Below are positions 58,679 through 64,000 of a DNA stretch of 64,000 bases, one piece after another. The notes beneath the pieces were generated by a model. It searched no databases. It worked only from the letters and a program-made list of their open reading frames with translations, and had not been told where the DNA came from. Position 1 is the stretch's first letter. Every line of letters starts with the position of its first letter. This DNA comes from Isoetes taiwanensis (lineage: Eukaryota > Streptophyta > Lycopodiopsida > Isoetales > Isoetaceae): assembly GCA_021234155.1 (NCBI GenBank), contig JAJEKV010000038.1:10995190-11059189 (forward strand), written 5' to 3'. Both the position numbers and the translations under genes were made by a program.

Positions 58679-58782
58679 GGGAATGTCACTTTAGGTGACA
58701 TTTCCACGTGGAAATGTTGCCGACGCGCGTTAGCGCGGAGGCAACGTTGACACGTGGGAATGTCACCTAAAGTGACATTTCC
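58679..58782. repeat. Inverted repeat, about 44-nt arms
   Basis: GGGGAATGTCACTTTAGGTG and following bases on the left are mirrored by the inverse of the right side up to GACATTTCCC. The inner arms read CCACGTGG...GTTGCC and GGCAACGTTGACACGTGG. The arms also contain a smaller palindrome TGTCACTTTAGGTGACA. The loop is about 16 nt with CGCGCG. A foldback element or strong hairpin just upstream of the recombinase-like gene. Confidence 0.85.
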
Positions 58783-59448
58783 CAAACGTGAAGTTGGGTT
58801 AGGTTACATTCTGTCACTTTTTTTTCCTCATTTTTTTTCCTCTGTTCGCGTTTCCTCTGTTCGCGTTGTGTTCTTGGTTGGCGATCTTCCTGTTTGCGGT
58901 GGTGCCATCGCCGTTGTTGCTTCCGGTGGCGCCATCCAAGTGTTAGGATCATTGTGACAAAGTTTGAAAGCATTTGGACGAGTTTTTGAAGAAACTTGCT
59001 CTGTTTTTGAAGAATCTTGCTCTGTTTTTCCTGCTACCATAGCCGATGTGATAGTTTCTGATGCCATTTGTGTTTTTTCTTTGCCTGAAGAAGTTGGACG
59101 AAGTGGTAAGAAGATTTAGGAAGATTCTTTGCTTGCATGTTGCTTTCTTGCTACAATATGTGTGCGGGAGCATGTAGCACGACTTGGAAGACGGTCAAGA
59201 TGCCTATTTTGCAAGAAATTCTTGCATGCAGGTTCTCTAGTCGAAGTTTTCTGGTTCCTAATTTGTTTCAGGTTCTGATACTTGCTATAGGACGAGTTTC
59301 AGAGTTGTATTTTAGGTTCTTGTTTGATCCAGGTGGTTTGCTTCAGGATTGTGTCAAAAAGGCAAGTATTATTCTTGTTTTTTCGTGTTTCTTTTGATAT
59401 TCTTTGTTTCTTATTACTAATCTGCAATGTTTCTTGTAGGTTTCTGTC

Positions 59449-60600
59449 ATGGATGATCTTCAGGACAATGTACTTCGTGATATTACGAACAATATTCTTG
59501 AGAGGGAGCTGCAGACAAACAAGCTTGCTAGTTTGAACATATCTGATGATGCTAACGAGACTGTTGCAGATTTTGAGAGTGCATTAGTTTCTGAGTTTGG
59601 AGAGGAAGCTATTGCAAAGTATATGAGAGATTCGAGTGCTGAAGCTGTCATTGTTCCTGTTGCAGATCCTACTGGTAGTAGGCTACCATTTGTTGAGTTA
59701 GATGAAAATTTGCAGCAAGAGGTAGATGCTGGAGGTATTAGCAGGTCTGCTGCAAAGATTGCTTGGGCAAGAAACAGATTCGATCTTTGGAGGAAGACTT
59801 TTGGGTATTCTTTGGAGAAACGCATTGAAGAGTTGGATCTTTCCTTATTTGCTTCTTTATTAGAGAAGTTTATGATGCAAGTAGTGAAGAAGGACAAGCA
59901 AGGATCATTCTACCCTCCAGAATCGTGAGTATAATTTGTTTTATATTTGTTAGTTGTTTTATATTTGTTTTATATTTATTACTTACCTTTGTTTGTTACA
60001 GGCTTCATGACATGTTTATGAAATTTGGTGCAATAATCAGGAGGAATCAAGAAATTAGAATTGCTAATAGTGGAGTTTCTGAGGTAAAATTTTGCATCAA
60101 AGAATCTCCTATATTCGAGAGGGCAAGGCTTGCTTGTGTGGCGTCCATGAGACGTTCTAGAAACACGCCAGGGGTGTGCAAGAAAAGGAAAAAAGTGGCA
60201 GAAATACCCTATGGTTCTGAGCAGTTTCTTCTTGCTGATGTTGATCATTCGATTAGTCATCCAAAAGGTTTACAGAAAAGGTTTCTTTACTATTGTGTGG
60301 CTAGATTTGCTATTCGAGGTTAGGGTGAGGTGCATCAGTTGCTTATGACTGATTTCTTTGTTGGATCGGAAAATGGAGATGAATACCTTGAATACAGTGA
60401 GAGGCTTTCCAAGAATAATGATACTGATATGAATCATTATCAAGAGGAACAATTTCGCAGACCTTGTCGCTGTTATGAGTCTGATGTAGTTCTTACATTC
60501 AGACAATTGCAGAAACATTTGCCACTGCCTAAGCCTAATATCGATGGGACTGCTGGGATCTGCCATTGTTTCATGCAGGCAATCAATAATCACAGGGAAC
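59449..60600 (+). pseudogene. Crypton/ZMYM-like tyrosine recombinase domain gene, truncated
   Basis: Exon 1 (59449-59925) encodes MDDLQDNVLRDITNNILERE, an acidic N-terminus and then ARNRFDLWRKTFGYS, LEKFMMQVVKKDKQGSFYPP. A 76-bp GT-AG intron (59926-60001) joins in frame to exon 2: ESLHDMFMKFGAIIRRNQE, IFERARLACVASMRRSRNTP, KGLQKRFLYYCVARFAIRG, an in-frame TAG (60321-60323), EVHQLLMTDFFVG, YLEYSERLSKNN and RPCRCYESDVV. The pattern of an N-terminal SAM-like segment (LxxFxxxVxKKDGxxYPP) and an FxxRGxExxxLxxxDF box with the first catalytic Arg matches Crypton recombinases and the Crypton-derived ZMYM/QRICH1 proteins. The HxxR and nucleophilic Tyr part is missing: the frame ends where an inverted-repeat element begins at about 60598. 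A further 5' exon may lie at about 59137-59397. Confidence 0.6.
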
Positions 60601-60887
60601 AAGGTTGCATATTAAACGGGAGCAAATCATTGAAACGAGAGCAAAAGGAATATTCCTCAAAGATTCCCTTTTTCCCCCAAAAAAAGAGCGAAAATGAGGT
60701 AAAAATTTTATTTTGATCATAAAATTGCATTTTGACCCCCCTAAAATCACTCAATTTTTTATGCAAAAAGAAAATTGACTATGTCAAAGTGACGCTTTTC
60801 CTAACAGTTAGAATTTACCTGAAGCGTATTTTTAGAGAAAACCACTAATTTAAGTGTACGTCCTACACAACATTTTGCTAGCTTGGA

Positions 60888-61345
60888 TTGTATTCCAGAA
60901 AAGGTATTTTTAGGTTACAATGAGTCATTTTTTAATGATATAATATTTCAAAGTACCAAAATTGTATTTTGGAATATACTTTTGCTATTCGAGGATAACA
61001 AAAGTGTATTAGGAATACACTTTTTGTTTTTTGCTCGAATCTAAAGTGTATTAGGAATACACTTTTGTTGTACAAGATTTTGAGACTCAACGATTGATCC
61101 GAATATATTTCCTATTCGGATAGGGATGAGGGAAAATCAAAGCGACATCAACTAGGTTTTTCAAGATCTTCAATAAATTTCAAGGACCTTTGCGATTTTA
61201 TTTTGTTTATTTTATGGGGATACAGGATTATGGTTCTAAATAATAAAAGGGATTTTTTTGTTTCCTTTTTAGAGGTAGGGATACTGGATCGTGGCTGCAC
61301 ACGAAAGTGGAAAAGTTATTCTGGAATACACTTTGTATTCCAGAA
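60888..61345. repeat. Palindromes, left subterminal array
   Basis: Palindromes include AAAAGTGTATTAGGAATACA (from 61000), a second copy at 61043-61066 and ATTCTGGAATACAC...GTATTCCAGAAT at 61318-61345. They share the core GTGTATT/AATACAC with the right array. Confidence 0.85.
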
Positions 61346-63240
61346 TACATTTTTAGTCACAACGGGAGAGGAGGCGAATTTTTTTCTCCGCCTCGATCGA
61401 TTTTATCAGGCGATCTACTTCATCTGTGGTCTATTTTGGCTCTGGCATGGTGAATCCAAAACCCTGGCGGCTCTGGAGGCTCTGGTAAGCTTCAGGTTCT
61501 TAGATTTAGGGTTTTTCCATGGCAAAAATAAGCCCACGGCCTTCTGGTCTGCCCTGTAGCACGATCTCCTCTTGTGTTTCAAATGGCAGAATACATAATC
61601 GGGAAGTAAATTGAATCGAGCCTTTTTATATTTGCATGCAAAAACTTCGGAAACTTGAGACTAAGTATCAAACAGTCTGGTCTCTGTAATTTTTTCCTTT
61701 TGTACGTTTCCAAGATAAGTTTAATCTTTAGTCATGCAGCAGCAGTTGTTCTGGAATTTCTTCAGATGCAGATCTCCATAGAAATCGAAATTTTGGAAAC
61801 ACCATGGCAATGATAGTTGGGTTGATAGATATTTCATGACATAGCATTTGATATGGACTGTCAGAATCAGCGTTCGCATGGATCCCTCTGCTTCTTCATT
61901 TTATGTGCAGTTTGCCAAGTTCGACCAATGACATCAAAAGAATTACGAGTATAAGATCGGGTACCGATGTCATGCAGGATATCTTCTGCAGAAATTGCCT
62001 CTGTTCTTATTTTAGACTCAGCAAATGCAACATATTTCTGTCAAGATATTGACGGACAATGTAATGAAGATTGTATACATGGCTTTGTCGGGTTTGTTGA
62101 TGAAGGCAAAATGTTTGTGTGGCCGCAGATCTTTATTAATGTTTGGAGCATGGTTCTGGTTGCAATTGTTCTTGTGTTGGTTGCAAAATCTCCTTGCAAA
62201 TGGTTCTGTCTTCTACTATTTTAGGCTTGTGCCTTTCAAAGGATTTTCTAGTTTTAAATAGTGGAATTTGTGTAATTTTTTGCAGAATTGGAGCAAAATG
62301 TGGCTTCATTGCACACATGCAGCAACATGAGTATGGCAAAGAAAGCTGAATAAGCAGCAACATGATAGTTGAACAATGAAGTAAGACTGCCGTAGAATTG
62401 CAAAAGCATGATGAACAAAACCTGTAGATGTTGGGCCAGAGCTCTACAAGGACAGTATTTGCAACTCGATTTATGGCACTTAAAAGAAAACGCCCGGTTC
62501 TCATAGTCTTTCACTCATCAAGATTTGCAAAATCAACAACATTATCAAATAAGTGTAAGATGGCTGAATTCCAAGCCTAAATTGATACATGAAGATGGAT
62601 CGGGACAAGATAACAAATATAGTTCTAGTAGTTTCAGATGTTGGTGCAGGACATGCTCATTATCCTCCAAAACATGTATCTTGTATCTGATAACTTGCCA
62701 GTCTTGTTGCAACTTGCCAGTCCATTTTTATCTCCCCAACCCCTTGATGATGAGTTGTATGTTTTCATGCCCTCTGGTTGGTTGATGATAATTGTATATT
62801 TTCATGCCCTCTGGTTTTACTTTAGAGTTGTGTGCCTTAGTTTAGCGAAAAGGACTATTTTCTGATGTATCTCCTTGTTTAAATGAATATATTGCTTTGT
62901 CTTTTTATATCTCGATCCATGCATGCTATCGATGAGTTCATTTACATGATCCAGAGCAAGAAAGATGAACAAAAAAAATTATGGCTAAGTAACATTTGAT
63001 GTTTTATCAAGATCAATGAGAAAATTAATTGGAAAAATCCTCCTTAGGCATTTATAGAAAAGACTCAAGCCACAAGGTCCAACCTGTTCTTAAGGGACAT
63101 GGGAAGCCATAGCCAAATTAGGTGTGTCAGGGAAAACCAAAATGTCTTATGCTTGTTCATTAATCGTACCTCTTGGACAAGTCAAAATACTTTTAATCAG
63201 GTCCCCTCCTTGAATGTAACACACTGGTCAGGAATGTAGA
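61346..63240. other. Interior of the inverted-repeat element, no gene supported
   Basis: Overlapping frames of 60-120 codons on both strands (for example 61967-62224 and 62136-62504) show no recognisable domain. A TTTTCATGCCCTCTGGTT unit is repeated at 62763 and 62799. Confidence 0.4.
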
Positions 63241-63248
63241 CGTGAATT

Positions 63249-63455
63249 CAGGAAAGCAAAGGTGTATTCTCGAATACACATTTGCTTTCTCAGGAAAGCA
63301 AAGGTGTATTCGAGAATACACATTTGCTTTCTCAGGAAAGCAAAGGTGTATTCGAGAATACACTTTTGCTTTATCATAATTCAAAGTGTATTCTGGAATA
63401 CACGTCTGTATTTTAGAAAAACAAAAGTGTATTCCAGAATACACTTTTGTTTTTA
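63249..63455. repeat. 42-bp tandem repeat with palindromes, right subterminal array
   Basis: A 42-bp unit beginning CAGGAAAGCAAAGGTGTATT starts at 63249, 63291 and 63333. Each contains the palindrome GTGTATTCGAGAATACAC or its variant. Two further palindromes, GTGTATTCTGGAATACAC and GTGTATTCCAGAATACAC, follow up to 63449. Confidence 0.9.
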
Positions 63456-64000
63456 CATTATTGGTTTTATGTGTCCTAGTGTTCATTTGTTTACTTGAAT
63501 ATTTTTTTGTTTTTTTATTCAGCCAATAGAACGTCAAAACACGTCAAATATGCTTGAGGGAACAACTACACGTAGAGACTTGGGACGATACCCGCGGTAA
63601 ACGTCTGACGAGCATATCGTTCAATTCAGACTAAATTTTGAGGGTGCCAAATTGATGTACTGAAAAAATTCAAAGAAATAGTTATTATTTTTTCTTCTCT
63701 ATTTTGATGTTTTTGATATCTCATTTTCAGAGATTATGTATTCACATCTACATTTTGCCATTTTTAAGGGCACATCTTTGCAAAAAAACAAATTGTCACT
63801 TAATGAGGAGCCAAAATGAGGGAAAAAAAAAAACTGAACCTTTTAAAATTCCCAAGTTTATCTAAAAAAGGCCAATTTTAAGAGCATGGTGTTTTTTTAA
63901 AGGGAATCTTTAAAACGGGAGTTATGCAACACTCCCATTTAATTTGCAATCTTGTTAGGGGACCTATCTGGTTCAATTCTAAAAATAGGGTGTCTGCTAG

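Larger units (their letters stand above)
60598..63956. mobile_element. Inverted-repeat element with palindromic subterminal arrays
   Basis: The left end AACAAGGTTGCATATTAAAC and the inverted right end AACAAGATTGCAAATTAAAT match with few differences. A second shared block AAAGATTCCCTTT lies about 45-55 nt further inward. Near both ends are palindromes of GTGTATTC(C/G)NGAATACAC type. The outer limits are uncertain by a few bases and no clear target duplication was seen. No transposase was recognised inside, so it seems non-autonomous. Confidence 0.65.

Noticed and set aside
63946-64000. Possible start of a fourth GGGTG element at the window end
   Set aside because: Only about 13 bases after GGGTG are visible, without the conserved AAAATCG or a second end.

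Overview
The window is nuclear DNA of a plant. The evidence is an intron-containing plant laccase, a fragment of a class I trehalose-6-phosphate synthase with the plant exon boundary, and plant-type Helitron ends. One intact gene in 64 kb, buried in nested and mostly degenerate transposons, would suit a large seed-plant genome such as a gymnosperm; that last step is inference. No tRNA, rRNA, CRISPR or organelle sequence was seen.

The only gene that reads as fully intact is the laccase (35103-37295, minus strand, six exons). A two-exon relic of a TPS1-like gene lies at 38342-44256 (minus). Most of the rest is mobile DNA. From left to right: a degenerate HUH-endonuclease gene of Replitron appearance (about 0.5-2.9 kb); inverted and direct repeats (4.0-7.2 kb); a LINE on the minus strand (7.73-11.03 kb) split by a GC-rich inverted-repeat element (8551-9668); a 10.9-kb element with perfect 31-bp terminal inverted repeats (11935-22810), full of small hairpins; a region of CACCGTGGCCACGGTG-type palindromes with a minus-strand protein that joins a CACTA-associated-like domain to a histone H3-like fold (22.8-25.5 kb); a Helitron (45770-50404); a Crypton/ZMYM-like recombinase relic (59.4-60.6 kb); and an inverted-repeat element with palindromic ends (60598-63956).

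The main discovery is a family of three large DNA transposons: E1 13969-20925, E2 25536-33844 and E3 50416-56947. Each starts with GGGTA or GGGTG and ends with its inverse. Each is flanked by an exact 4-bp target duplication (TTTT, TTCG, TATA). Each carries, on the plus strand of its left half, the same decayed transposase-like protein: basic N-terminus, Cys/His zinc-binding region, a DDE-like core with DF(S/A)ENY, SDG(C/A)xxQFK and GKGEHDG, and a shared C-terminal domain. The right half carries other minus-strand genes that differ between elements. In E2 these include an FCP1-like HAD phosphatase domain and a Ulp1-like protease domain. Two insertions can be verified inside the window: E1 split a repeat whose unbroken copy lies next to it, and E2 split a reading frame that rejoins exactly when the element and one TTCG are removed. 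I do not recognise this family as a named superfamily with certainty; the 4-bp duplication is compatible with Sola-like elements, among others.
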